Origin: Rhodospirillaceae bacterium
Lineage (GTDB): Bacteria > Pseudomonadota > Alphaproteobacteria > UBA7887
Assembly: GCA_002728255.1 (NCBI GenBank)
Contig: PBWV01000043.1
Location: forward strand, 29,532 to 71,742
Reading direction: 5' to 3'
DNA: 42,211 nt
Shown here: piece by piece, positions 8,029 to 16,312 of the stretch
How the letters are laid out: each line of letters begins with the position of its first letter
Numbering within the stretch: position 1 is the stretch's first letter
Notes under the pieces: generated by a model
Database searches by the model: none
Told to the model about the DNA's origin: nothing
Seen by the model: only the letters and a program-made list of their open reading frames with translations
Program-made: the position numbers and the translations under genes

Positions 8029-8985
8029 TTAAAGTGACACGTTAGTGCCGGCCTGGGCGAATTTTTCCTGTCTTGCTCTCCTTAGCTCGTTAGGGTTGAC
8101 CCTTTTTAGGTTGTTAAGAGCTAGTTTTAGGCTCGAACCTACGGATTCTATGGTCTGTTGTGGAGCGCGGTGTGCACCTCCTATGGGCTCATTAACAATT
8201 TCGTCTATTAAGTTCAGTTTCTGAAGATCTTGGGCTGTTAGACGAAGAGCGGAAGCGGCTTCAGCTGCTTTTCCTGAATCTCTCCACAATATTGATGCGC
8301 ACCCTTCGGGAGAAATCACCGAGTAGATCGAGTTTTCCAACATGATCACATGGTTTGCAGCCGCTAACGCGATCGCTCCACCTGATCCTCCTTCTCCAAT
8401 GACAACACTTACAAGTGGCACCGTTAAGCTTAGGCAGGTAGATGTGGATTGGGCGATTGCTTCAGCTTGACCTCTTTCTTCCGCTCCAATTCCTGGGTAT
8501 GCACCAGGAGTGTCAACAAAAGTAACCACTGGGATACCATGATGTGCAGCTAATTTCATCAGGCGCGCCGCTTTACGGTAACCCTCTGGTTTTGCCATTC
8601 CGAAATTATACTCTACTCTTTCCTCGGTATTGCCACCTTTCTCAAGTCCAATTGCCATTACAGAGAGTCCCTCGAAACGGCCAATCCCTGACAACACTGC
8701 CTTGTCCTCACCAAAGCTACGGTCACCTGCGAGTGGGACAAAGTCACTAAATAGCGTTCTTACATAGTCGCTAGCATGGGGTCGATTTGGATGGCGGGCC
8801 ACCTGAGCTTTTTGCCAAGGAGTTAGTTCCGAGTATGTTTGCTTTAAGAGTTTTTCTACTTTTGACTGAAGGGTAGACACTTCATCAACTATATTAATAT
8901 GGTCGCTGTCACTGAGGTGACGTAGCTCTTTTATTTTGCCTTCAATCTCGGCGATTGGCTTCTCAAAATCAAAAAAGGTACTCAT
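8029..8985 (-). CDS. accA: Acetyl-CoA carboxylase carboxyltransferase subunit alpha
   Basis: A 318-residue alpha subunit of the carboxyltransferase half of acetyl-CoA carboxylase, which makes malonyl-CoA with AccD. The N terminus TFFDFEKPIAEIEGKIKEL is family-typical, which favours the ATG at 8985 (close to the usual 319 residues) over one 36 bases upstream. The crotonase-fold core includes MAKPEGYRKAARLMKLA, FVDTPGAYPG, GEGGSGGAIALAAANHVIMLENSIYSVISPEGCASILW, all strongly conserved. It follows xerD on the minus strand after about 54 bases. Cytosolic and essential. Confidence 0.97.
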   Translation of the reverse strand: MSTFFDFEKPIAEIEGKIKELRHLSDSDHINIVDEVSTLQSKVEKLLKQTYSELTPWQKAQVARHPNRPHASDYVRTLFSDFVPLAGDRSFGEDKAVLSGIGRFEGLSVMAIGLEKGGNTEERVEYNFGMAKPEGYRKAARLMKLAAHHGIPVVTFVDTPGAYPGIGAEERGQAEAIAQSTSTCLSLTVPLVSVVIGEGGSGGAIALAAANHVIMLENSIYSVISPEGCASILWRDSGKAAEAASALRLTAQDLQKLNLIDEIVNEPIGGAHRAPQQTIESVGSSLKLALNNLKRVNPNELRRARQEKFAQAGTNVSL

Positions 8986-9039
8986 AGAGGCCAATTTATC
9001 AGTTTCGGATGCTTTATGCATCCATAAAGATTGGAGGCC

Positions 9040-9966
9040 TTATCTTCCGTCCAAAGGTGCATTGGCTAGGGGATGATGTTTTGCCACAAAACTATTAAGG
9101 CGGCTCTGCAAAACATGTGTGTAGATCTCGGTAGTAGAAATATCAGCATGGCCAAGGAGCAGTTGGACGCTTCGGAGATCTGCACCATTAGCAAGGAGGT
9201 GGCTTGCGAAAGCATGTCGTAACACATGGGGGGACACCTTGCCCGGCGCGATATTTGCGGCGATCGCCAATTCCTTAAGGATTTGGGCAATGCGTCGCCG
9301 GGTCAAATGGCCGCTGGCGCCTCGCGAGGGGAATAGCCAGTCTGTGTTCTCATTATTTTGAATAAAATACTGACGTACATCGAGGTAGCTTTTTAGAGCT
9401 GCGGTGGCTGGTTCTCCTATAGGCACCATCCTTTCTTTACCTCCTTTACCAAGTACCCGCAGTACCTGCTGGTTTTCGTCAAGATTGTTGAGTTTTAGAC
9501 CGGCTAACTCGGAAATGCGCAGTCCAGTTGAGTATAGAAGTTCGACGATGCAGGCTATGCGAAGGCCTCCGGGTTTGGAGCTTGACTGAGAGGCATTTAT
9601 GAGCTGAGTAACTTCCGCCTCTGAAAGCACTTTAGGTAAAGCCTTTCGTGCTTTGGGGCTATTAATGTTTTGACACGGATTGTCCAGGCGCTGCTCATCT
9701 GACTGTAAGAACCTATAAAATTGACGTAAAGTAGATAAGTTCCTAGCTTGAGTACTGCTGCTCCGGCCAGTCGCGGCGAGTCTTTCCAGATAGCCTTTAA
9801 TTGTATTTGCGTTGGTGTTGAGCAGTGTTTCGTTTGTGCTTTCTAGGTATTGTGCAAATGTAGAAAGGTCGCGGGAATAAGCGTTAATCGTATTTTTTGT
9901 AGCCCCTCGCTCTGCAATCATCATTTCAAGATAACTTTCTATAGATGAATCGAAATCATTGCCCAT
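9040..9966 (-). CDS. xerD: Site-specific tyrosine recombinase XerD
   Basis: A 308-residue tyrosine recombinase that resolves chromosome dimers at dif with XerC and FtsK. An N-terminal SAM-like DNA-binding domain (IESYLEMMIAERGATKNTINAYSRDL) precedes the catalytic domain. Catalytic residues are visible: Arg in STGLRISELAGL, Lys in GKGGKERMVP, His-Arg in SPHVLRHAFASHLL, His in LLGHADISTTEIYTHV and its nucleophilic Tyr. Housekeeping context (accA, aroKB) and full length argue for XerD rather than a phage integrase. Its ATG directly abuts the TAG stop of the 655-residue upstream gene, so it is probably translationally coupled to it. Confidence 0.94.
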   Translation of the reverse strand: MGNDFDSSIESYLEMMIAERGATKNTINAYSRDLSTFAQYLESTNETLLNTNANTIKGYLERLAATGRSSSTQARNLSTLRQFYRFLQSDEQRLDNPCQNINSPKARKALPKVLSEAEVTQLINASQSSSKPGGLRIACIVELLYSTGLRISELAGLKLNNLDENQQVLRVLGKGGKERMVPIGEPATAALKSYLDVRQYFIQNNENTDWLFPSRGASGHLTRRRIAQILKELAIAANIAPGKVSPHVLRHAFASHLLANGADLRSVQLLLGHADISTTEIYTHVLQSRLNSFVAKHHPLANAPLDGR

Positions 9967-11934
9967 CTAGAGGCCGTTATTTAGAAGAAATTCTAAAGCC
10001 AGAGTCTTAGCCTCGCTAACGAGGCCAACATGCTTGAGATGTCGGAGAGCAGATCCTATCGTAACGGGACCCGCTTCTGTAATGCCACTATGGCCTAAGG
10101 TCAAAAGAGCAAATAATAATGTATCGCCCACCCGATTAGAAAGAGCCGCATCGCGCATTCCAAAACGAACTCCAACATTCGGTACCTGCTCCACTTCTAT
10201 TATTGGGCCTTGGCGAAGAAGGCTCCAGTTCTGTGTGCCGATTTCGTAGCCCAAGGCATGAAGTACAACAAAAAGGCTATTGGCCATCGATACTTTATCT
10301 AGTGGTTCCATTTCGGGAGGGAAGCTGTTCCACCATTGATCGGCCATAATTGGTTGCCATGCTATCGAACTCGCCATATTGCTAATGGCAAGTATGGGCC
10401 TAAGGGATGCGAGTTGGAGGTCGTACTCTTGATCAGTCTCTGCGTTCTCCCTCATCAACTGTAACCATTGATCTAGTCTAAGAGTAATCATTTGTTTCAG
10501 TAGCCACGGATTTTGAGGGTCTAATTGTAGAGCCTGATTGAGCGCACTCGAGGCCGCAAGTTGATCGTTCCGTCTAATAGCCTTCACCAAGATGCCTTTT
10601 AAGCCTTCCAAGGCTGTATCAGGATCCTCAAGAAGAAGTTGATAATCTTGCTCATCAGTTACACTTTCGTCGTCCAACTCAATAGTACGAAATTGATTGC
10701 TCGCGTTGATGCTTAGGAGAGCACGTATAATGGTAGGGGCCGCAAATGCAATCTCGCGATGCACCGGTAGGCTTAGCCATGCTTCCATGTTTGTCACTGC
10801 TATCGCTATAGCATTGGAAGATTCTAGGGAGCTTTTCCAGGAGTATTCAAGTAATTTGGCCCTGTTTTGGGGCAATTGCTTTTTTCGGCTCGCTTGGTGC
10901 AGCAATGCTCTAGCCCAAGGTCCTTTGTTTTCGATAATGACTTCATGCACGGCTTCAAACTCGGCCTCCTCGAAGACTATTTTTTGATAGATTTCTGCTA
11001 ATGCCAATGGTGCCAAAGTGCCGGTAAGGGCTGCGTGCTCTGCTGCAATTAACCTGGTCATGAGTGGAATATTATCCGCCAAAGCAATAGACTTTTGGAT
11101 GGCAGGTCCAGATTCGGAAATCCATTGTTCTGGCATACCTAAACCATTTTCTGTTAGTAGAACTAGGTTAAGAACGTCCGCCTTGGGAACAATGGAAGTC
11201 TCAGGTATTTGGCCCAATAGAACGCTGGTAAGCTCATAAAAATCATCGTCTTCTGGGCCTAATAGTTCTCTCAGTAAGTTAAGACTGAAGAGGGCTTCTT
11301 CCACGTTTCCGTTAATAGCCTGGCAGATACAAAGGGCCTTTTGCCAGAACATACGACTGGTCTCTTGGACTTCAAGTTTGGCCATTGAGCAGGCGGCTTC
11401 TAAGTCTCGCTGTAGGAACCATACCTTGCCTTGCAATTCTTGCATGACTGGAGTTTTAGAGTCTTTAGGCACCACACTATACAGCTCCCCAAAACGCTTA
11501 AACTCTCCCAATGCCGCTAACTTTTCTAGCCTGATCTCAAGTAGGTTTGGTGAATTATCATTCTTTTTTGGGACGGGGGCTGGTGCAAGCAGGAGTCTCG
11601 TCATAAGGTTATGGCTGGCAGCAGATCTTTGGGAAGCAGGCAATGACTCCAGAAGAAATTCTAGATCGGAACGCTTGCTTCCCTTCCACAGGTTTTTGCC
11701 AAGATTATGATCTAAGTCATTGACGAGTCCAAGGGACTCCATGTTGATAGAATCGAGACTATCAATAGCTATTTCGGGCTCTGTGGCTTCATCTGGACCA
11801 CGCCGTTCCATGGTTTCTGGTAAGTTGGCAGCGGGGTCTTGGATCCCATCTTGGCCCCTGGTCGTCGCTCCCATCGAGATTATCAGTAGGAGTGAGACAG
11901 GTAGAATAAACCGTTTACTTAGAAAAGCGTTCAT
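9967..11934 (-). CDS. Exported protein of unknown function between xerD and aroK
   Basis: A 655-residue protein I cannot assign to a named family. The N terminus MNAFLSKRFILPVSLLLIISMGATTRG has a basic n-region and a hydrophobic core followed by a plausible signal-peptidase site, so export to the periplasm is likely. The rest is largely helical, with TPR-like stretches such as ALNQALQLDPQNPWLL and no obvious catalytic motif. I recall a poorly characterised large protein at this position, between xerD and aroK, in Rhodospirillales, so it may be a lineage-conserved envelope factor (recollection, not checked). Its start lies inside the last codons of a 46-residue membrane peptide gene, and its stop abuts xerD, so all three form one translational unit. 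Confidence 0.75.
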   Translation of the reverse strand: MNAFLSKRFILPVSLLLIISMGATTRGQDGIQDPAANLPETMERRGPDEATEPEIAIDSLDSINMESLGLVNDLDHNLGKNLWKGSKRSDLEFLLESLPASQRSAASHNLMTRLLLAPAPVPKKNDNSPNLLEIRLEKLAALGEFKRFGELYSVVPKDSKTPVMQELQGKVWFLQRDLEAACSMAKLEVQETSRMFWQKALCICQAINGNVEEALFSLNLLRELLGPEDDDFYELTSVLLGQIPETSIVPKADVLNLVLLTENGLGMPEQWISESGPAIQKSIALADNIPLMTRLIAAEHAALTGTLAPLALAEIYQKIVFEEAEFEAVHEVIIENKGPWARALLHQASRKKQLPQNRAKLLEYSWKSSLESSNAIAIAVTNMEAWLSLPVHREIAFAAPTIIRALLSINASNQFRTIELDDESVTDEQDYQLLLEDPDTALEGLKGILVKAIRRNDQLAASSALNQALQLDPQNPWLLKQMITLRLDQWLQLMRENAETDQEYDLQLASLRPILAISNMASSIAWQPIMADQWWNSFPPEMEPLDKVSMANSLFVVLHALGYEIGTQNWSLLRQGPIIEVEQVPNVGVRFGMRDAALSNRVGDTLLFALLTLGHSGITEAGPVTIGSALRHLKHVGLVSEAKTLALEFLLNNGL

Positions 11935-12055
11935 TGGCTATAACCTTCTCAATTTTTGCCGAAGGTGGTGGAATATCCCATGTGAATAAGAACATACAGC
12001 CACCAATTATAGAAAGTAGTAGCAGGGCCCCCAAAAGGCGGTATAAAAATCTCAT
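11915..12055 (-). CDS. 46-residue single-pass membrane peptide overlapping the exported-protein gene
   Basis: Reading the minus strand from the ATG at 12055 gives MRFLYRLLGALLLLSIIGGC, then a second part MFLFTWDIPPPSAKIEKVIA and NERFSK before a TAA at 11915. It has two basic residues, then a 20-residue hydrophobic helix, then a proline-rich and charged tail: a small membrane-anchored peptide, perhaps with its tail in the periplasm. The last 20 bases overlap the start of the 655-residue gene in another frame, which suggests translational coupling. A similar tiny protein ending in IPPPSxxxEKVIxxxRF is, to my recollection, present at this locus in Rhodospirillales. Function is unknown. Confidence 0.75.
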   Translation of the reverse strand: MRFLYRLLGALLLLSIIGGCMFLFTWDIPPPSAKIEKVIANERFSK

Positions 12056-12168
12056 GTTCAACCTCAGCAGTGAGTACTACTTTTTCTCTTCTGTGTTGTC
12101 TGAATGGCTAGCATCTAGGGCCATTAATTATTTAGGGTGTGGTCAACTTACCGGCTTGTAGGTTACGA

Positions 12169-12197
12169 TTCAATGCGTGAAGATATCTATGTATAAA
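12169..12197 (+). promoter_or_regulatory. Candidate promoter for aroK-aroB
   Basis: A TATAAA -10-like hexamer at 12192-12197 has a weak -35 (TTCAAT) 17 bases upstream. Transcription would begin near 12204, leaving only about 5 bases before the first aroK ATG (12209) but a normal short leader before the second (12230). Confidence 0.3.
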
Positions 12198-12208
12198 TCT
12201 AAGGCGTT

Positions 12209-12802
12209 ATGATCCGATTGGATGCTAATATGAAGGGAGAAACTCCCACCACTGTTGCCCTGGTTGGTTTGATGGGAGCCGGGAAAAGTGCGATTGGACG
12301 GCGCCTCGCATCACGTTTGACCGTTCCTTTCTTTGATTCTGATGCTGAAATCGAGGCTGAGACAGGGATGACTATTGCAGAAATGTTCGAGCAAGAGGGT
12401 GAGGCGGCGTTTCGCGTTGTAGAGCGGGCGGCAATTAAGCGATTATTATCTGGGCCGACACATGTTTTGGCTACAGGGGGGGGTGCATTTATCGAAACCG
12501 AAACACGAGCGGAATTGAGGGGGCGGGTCATTACGGTTTGGTTGCGGGCTGATCTAGAGGTTCTTTTTCGTCGTGTTTGCCGAAAAAATGACAGACCATT
12601 GTTAAAACAAAAGAACCCCAAGCAGGTTTTAGCGGATCTGGTTAAAGTACGTTATCCACTCTATGCCTTGGCTGATATCACCGTGGATAGTAATGATCGG
12701 CCCCATGAGGAGGTTGTAGATAGAATTATTGATCGACTGACAGTTGTTGGGTCGCCTCTAGTCGGTAGATTAGGGAAAAATCAACAGGGGGCGGAGCTAT
12801 GA
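12209..12802 (+). CDS. aroK: Shikimate kinase AroK
   Basis: A 197-residue P-loop kinase that phosphorylates shikimate at the 3-hydroxyl in aromatic amino acid biosynthesis. Walker A is GLMGAGKSAIGRRLA near residue 21. FFDSDAEIEAETG contains the shikimate-binding Asp. ATGGGAF is the conserved GGG loop, and the lid region holds RKNDRPLL. An ATG at 12230 is an equally plausible start, giving 190 residues. The stop overlaps the aroB ATG by four bases. The gene diverges from the 46-residue peptide gene across about 150 bases of non-coding DNA. Confidence 0.95.
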   Translation: MIRLDANMKGETPTTVALVGLMGAGKSAIGRRLASRLTVPFFDSDAEIEAETGMTIAEMFEQEGEAAFRVVERAAIKRLLSGPTHVLATGGGAFIETETRAELRGRVITVWLRADLEVLFRRVCRKNDRPLLKQKNPKQVLADLVKVRYPLYALADITVDSNDRPHEEVVDRIIDRLTVVGSPLVGRLGKNQQGAEL

Positions 12803-13917
12803 GCGGCTTTACCAAAGTTTCCGTTCATCCTGACGGAGGGGCTTATGAAATTCTCGTGGGCGCTGATATTATACGCGCCTCTGGTCAACAAATTGCCAAT
12901 GTGCTGGGTCAACGGCGGATTTTTGTCATCACTGATGAAAACATCGCCAACTTATATAAAACTCAGTTAGAAGGTAGCCTGACTGGGGCAGGCCATGAGG
13001 TGACAACTGTCGTGGTTGCTCCTGGGGAAGGTTCTAAAGATTTTAGTTCATTGGAACAGGTCCTAGGGGACCTGCTTAGGCAGGGGATAACTAGAAATTG
13101 CGTTATAGTTGCCTTTGGCGGGGGGGTCGTCGGCGATTTGGCAGGTTTTGCGGCGAGTATAATCCTACGCGGAATAGATTATGTGCAGATACCGACTACG
13201 CTGTTGTCGCAGGTAGATAGCTCTGTGGGAGGTAAAACTGCAGTTAATACTAATTTGGGCAAAAATTTAGTTGGGACTTTTTACCAGCCTAAACTTGTGC
13301 TTGTGGACCCGGGCCTCTTAAAGAGCCTTCCTTTGAGGGAGTTGAGAGCGGGTTATGGTGAGGTGATCAAATATGGCTTATTGAGTGACGCGCCTTTATT
13401 TGAATGGTTGGAAGTTAATGGTGGGGATGTACTCCGGGTGGATGCAGAGGCTTGTCGGTATGTGATAACAGAGTGTTGCCAAATTAAGGCGGAGATTGTG
13501 AGCAACGATGAACGGGAGAAGAACTCTAGAATGCTTCTGAATTTGGGGCATACTTTCGGGCATGCTATGGAGGCCGACCTTGGGTATGATAACAGGTTGC
13601 TCCATGGAGAGGCTGTGGCTATTGGGAGTATTATTGCTTTGGAGACCTCTGCTAGATTAGGGTTTTGTGAAGCAGCCGTTCCCGTCCGTGTTCGTCGACA
13701 TTTCCAATCGCTCGGTTTACCCGTGAGTCCGCCAAAGCTGAAGGATCATAGGTGGGTGCCTGAGAATTTGTTGAAACATATGGCGCGAGATAAAAAGGTG
13801 GTAGGGGGCAAGCAAATCTTGATCTTGGTGCGATCTATCGGAAATGCATTCGTTTATGAAGAAGCGACTAGGGAGATATTGGCTCAGTCTTGGGAAGAGC
13901 GCCTTGGAGGTGGATGA
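12799..13917 (+). CDS. aroB: 3-dehydroquinate synthase AroB
   Basis: A 372-residue NAD- and metal-dependent enzyme that cyclises DAHP to 3-dehydroquinate, the second shikimate step. NAD-binding and catalytic motifs are AFGGGVVGDLAGFAAS, IPTTLLSQVDSSVGGKTAVN and GYGEVIKYGLL. Metal ligands lie in LNLGHTFGHAME and the LLHGEAVAIG segment. The ATG overlaps the aroK stop (ATGA) with GGAG just upstream. Length is normal. About 108 bases without a recognisable gene or terminator separate it from the CorC-like gene. Confidence 0.96.
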   Translation: MSGFTKVSVHPDGGAYEILVGADIIRASGQQIANVLGQRRIFVITDENIANLYKTQLEGSLTGAGHEVTTVVVAPGEGSKDFSSLEQVLGDLLRQGITRNCVIVAFGGGVVGDLAGFAASIILRGIDYVQIPTTLLSQVDSSVGGKTAVNTNLGKNLVGTFYQPKLVLVDPGLLKSLPLRELRAGYGEVIKYGLLSDAPLFEWLEVNGGDVLRVDAEACRYVITECCQIKAEIVSNDEREKNSRMLLNLGHTFGHAMEADLGYDNRLLHGEAVAIGSIIALETSARLGFCEAAVPVRVRRHFQSLGLPVSPPKLKDHRWVPENLLKHMARDKKVVGGKQILILVRSIGNAFVYEEATREILAQSWEERLGGG

Positions 13918-14025
13918 GTGCATGTGTGGAAATATTCATGTGGAGACGGGCATGTCCTCCTCATTTGCTGAGATATTCGGAAGTATTAGGTGTCTTGTAG
14001 ACCCCTTCAACTTGAGATTTTTGGT

Positions 14026-15318
14026 ATGGATATTGTACTAACACTAGCCGCTATTATGGTCCTTGTGGTGTTGTCGGCCTTCTTTTCTGGCTCTGAGACG
14101 GCCCTGACTGCAGCAAGGAGGTCGCGAATCCATCAATTAGAGATGGAAGGGGATAGGCGGGCAAGTCTCGCGGCGCGACTAATTGCTCGGCGTGAGAGGC
14201 TAATTGGCGCCGTTTTGCTGGGTAATAACTTAGTGAACATCTTGGCTTCAGCTCTGGCTGCAGGAGTTATGATTCACTATGTGGGAGATGCTGGTATAGC
14301 CTATGCAACAATAGCAATGACAGTTGTCGTTGTTATTTTTGCGGAGGTCTTACCGAAGACTTACGCTATTCGGCGGGCAGACAAAACGGCCTTGCTGGTG
14401 GCGCCTTTTCTGCGGCCAATAGTTGCGGCTCTAGCCCCTATTACTCTTACAATTCAACTTTTGGTTTTGCAGTTGCTGCGTGTATTAGGGGCCCACAGGG
14501 AAGAGCCCTGGAACCAATCCCTAGCGGATGAAATTCGAGGCATGATAGACTATCAGTCTCGTGAGGGGACCATGCGTAAGCACTATAGAGATATGCTGAA
14601 AAGCGTACTTGATCTGGCTGAGGTGGAAGTGGGTGAGGTCATCGTCCATCGTCGAGATATGGTAGCTCTTAATGCTGATTCGCCACCGGAGGCTTTGGTA
14701 AAGGAGGTGCTTGATGGCAGTCATACTCGCTTTCCCGTGTGGAAGGGAAATCCAGACAACATACAGGGTATACTGCATGCAAAGAGTTTGTTACGGGAAG
14801 TTGATAAGCTGAAGGGAGACGTAGAAACTCTTAAAGTTTTAGAGCTTTGCGCTGAGCCATGGTTTGTCCCGGGAAAGACCAGTTTGGCGGACCAACTAGC
14901 GGCTTTCAGGGCGAAGCGTAGCCACTTTGCGCTGGTCGTTGATGAATATGGTGCATTGCTTGGTATGGTTACTCTCGATGACATTTTGGAGGAGATCGTT
15001 GGAGATATTGCAGATGAGAACTCCATTGGCTCACCTCACTTTGCGCCCCCCATTGCGCAGGTGGAGTCTGATTTGGACGGCTCCTTTATTTTGGATGGTG
15101 TTACCACAATAAGAAACTTGAACCGGGCAATGGAGTGGTCGCTACCTGATTCTGACGCGGCGACATTGGCTGGCCTAGTAATTCATGAGGCAAAGCGAAT
15201 CCCACGACCCGGCCAGGTATTTCTTTTCTTTGACTTTCGTTTTGAAATTCTTCAAAGAAAGGGGAACCGAATAACGAGGTTAAGGGTCTCCCCCAGTCCT
15301 CATAAGGTGGCAATATAG
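14026..15318 (+). CDS. CNNM/CorC-family membrane protein (DUF21, CBS pair, CorC_HlyC)
   Basis: About 430 residues from the ATG at 14026; a longer frame from 13990 adds 12 non-conserved residues. The N-terminal DUF21 domain has three or four membrane helices (VLTLAAIMVLVVLSAFFSGSE, the invariant SGSETALTAA, later helices to about residue 150). Two CBS domains follow at about 190-310 (PPEALVKEVLDGSHTRFPVW; KRSHFALVVDEYGALLGMVT), ending in TLDDILEEIVGDI and a C-terminal CorC/HlyC domain. Family members are linked to magnesium or cobalt efflux and resistance. Substrate here is inference. It sits downstream of aroB in the same direction and may be co-transcribed. Confidence 0.92.
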   Translation: MDIVLTLAAIMVLVVLSAFFSGSETALTAARRSRIHQLEMEGDRRASLAARLIARRERLIGAVLLGNNLVNILASALAAGVMIHYVGDAGIAYATIAMTVVVVIFAEVLPKTYAIRRADKTALLVAPFLRPIVAALAPITLTIQLLVLQLLRVLGAHREEPWNQSLADEIRGMIDYQSREGTMRKHYRDMLKSVLDLAEVEVGEVIVHRRDMVALNADSPPEALVKEVLDGSHTRFPVWKGNPDNIQGILHAKSLLREVDKLKGDVETLKVLELCAEPWFVPGKTSLADQLAAFRAKRSHFALVVDEYGALLGMVTLDDILEEIVGDIADENSIGSPHFAPPIAQVESDLDGSFILDGVTTIRNLNRAMEWSLPDSDAATLAGLVIHEAKRIPRPGQVFLFFDFRFEILQRKGNRITRLRVSPSPHKVAI

Positions 15319-15337
15319 AGGTCTCTTGGAAAAAAAC

Positions 15338-15619
15338 TTAGGTCTCGTCGGGTGCGGAGGCCGTAATTGATAGAGCGTGGATAGGCCCTTGCAAAAGCTC
15401 GTCAAGGGCCTCATGTACTGCTCGTTGACGGTCCAGTCTACTAAGGCTGGAAAATTCTTTTGCCTTAATGCTAATCCGAAAATGCGACTCACCCCCACTT
15501 GGTGCGCTCGCATGGCCTACATGCATATGGGATTCATCGTCAATGACTAGCTGAACGGGATTAAATCGTTTTTGAAGAATCTTTCTTATTTCTTTCCCTA
15601 CGGATCCCAAATTTTTCAC
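15338..15619 (-). CDS. BolA family protein
   Basis: A 93-residue BolA-like protein, a partner of monothiol glutaredoxins in iron-sulfur handling. IRKILQKRFNPVQLVIDDESHMHVGH, then GESHFRISIKAKEFSSLSRLDRQRAVHEAL and GPIHALSITA follow the family pattern, including the conserved His after the helix-turn-helix-like loop. Length is normal. It converges with the CorC gene and diverges from the J-domain gene, an order commonly seen with cobS-cobT in alphaproteobacteria (established synteny, from memory). Confidence 0.92.
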   Translation of the reverse strand: MKNLGSVGKEIRKILQKRFNPVQLVIDDESHMHVGHASAPSGGESHFRISIKAKEFSSLSRLDRQRAVHEALDELLQGPIHALSITASAPDET

Positions 15620-15730
15620 GAGACTGCTTCCTATTAATGCAAAATTAAACTGTGTTAGGTGGAATTTTTTAAGTGTATATCGTATGTGCGGTGGCTTGCT
15701 AGTATTTACTAACTAACGCATATTAGGGAG

Positions 15731-16276
15731 ATGGGAAGGACCGAGATCAATAATCGATTAGGTGTGCAGGAGAGAAGTGAGCCAGACCCGGGACGGCGGG
15801 TTTGTGAGTGGCCTGAGTGTCATTCGGAAGGCGAGTTTAGGGCACCCCGATCACGGACAGACCTAAGAAATTTCCGCTGGTTTTGCCTCGACCATGTGCG
15901 TGTTTACAATCAAAGTTGGGACTATTTTGCTGGGTTGGACCCAAAGGAGATAGAGGACGTTTTGAAGCGAGATACTGTTTGGGATAGGCCGACATGGCCA
16001 CTAGGAATAGGTCCCGGTCTCGCGGGGTTTGGGGATCCATTTGATCTACTTGGAGAGGGTCACGAGGCAAGGGTACGTCCCCATACTCCTCGTGATGCAG
16101 CACTGGCTGTCTTGGGCCTGGATTATTCGGCTTCGGCAGAGGACATCAAAATCCGCTATAAGTCTTTAGCAAAAAAACACCATCCAGATGCTAATAATGG
16201 TAGTAAAAATTCAGAGAAGAAGTTTATTGCTCTGAAAGAAGCTTACAATCTTTTGACCCGAAATCCGGAAAACTGA
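15731..16276 (+). CDS. J-domain protein with N-terminal Cys/His cluster
   Basis: A 181-residue protein. A C-terminal J domain covers about residues 122-178 with the essential HPD at 151-153 (KHHPDANN), so it should stimulate a DnaK-type Hsp70. The N-terminal half holds C25, C30, C52 and H55 within RVCEWPECHSEGEFRAPR and FRWFCLDHVRVYNQSWDYFAGL, a spacing suggestive of a zinc site. The central DnaJ glycine-rich and zinc-finger regions are absent, so this is a class III J protein. GGGAG directly abuts the ATG, too close for an ordinary ribosome binding site. It lies 36 bases upstream of cobS, possibly in one transcript; a role in the cobaltochelatase is speculation. Confidence 0.88.
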   Translation: MGRTEINNRLGVQERSEPDPGRRVCEWPECHSEGEFRAPRSRTDLRNFRWFCLDHVRVYNQSWDYFAGLDPKEIEDVLKRDTVWDRPTWPLGIGPGLAGFGDPFDLLGEGHEARVRPHTPRDAALAVLGLDYSASAEDIKIRYKSLAKKHHPDANNGSKNSEKKFIALKEAYNLLTRNPEN

Positions 16277-16312
16277 GTTAAATTTTCTCATTAACGATAG
16301 GATATTAGTTGT

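Noticed and set aside
11934-12161. 75-residue plus-strand open frame near the signal-peptide gene
   Set aside because: It is antisense to the 46-residue membrane peptide, which has better features; this frame has no motif.
13918-14025. Short open frame between aroB and the CorC-like gene
   Set aside because: It overlaps aroB heavily, lacks a ribosome binding site and shows no conserved features.
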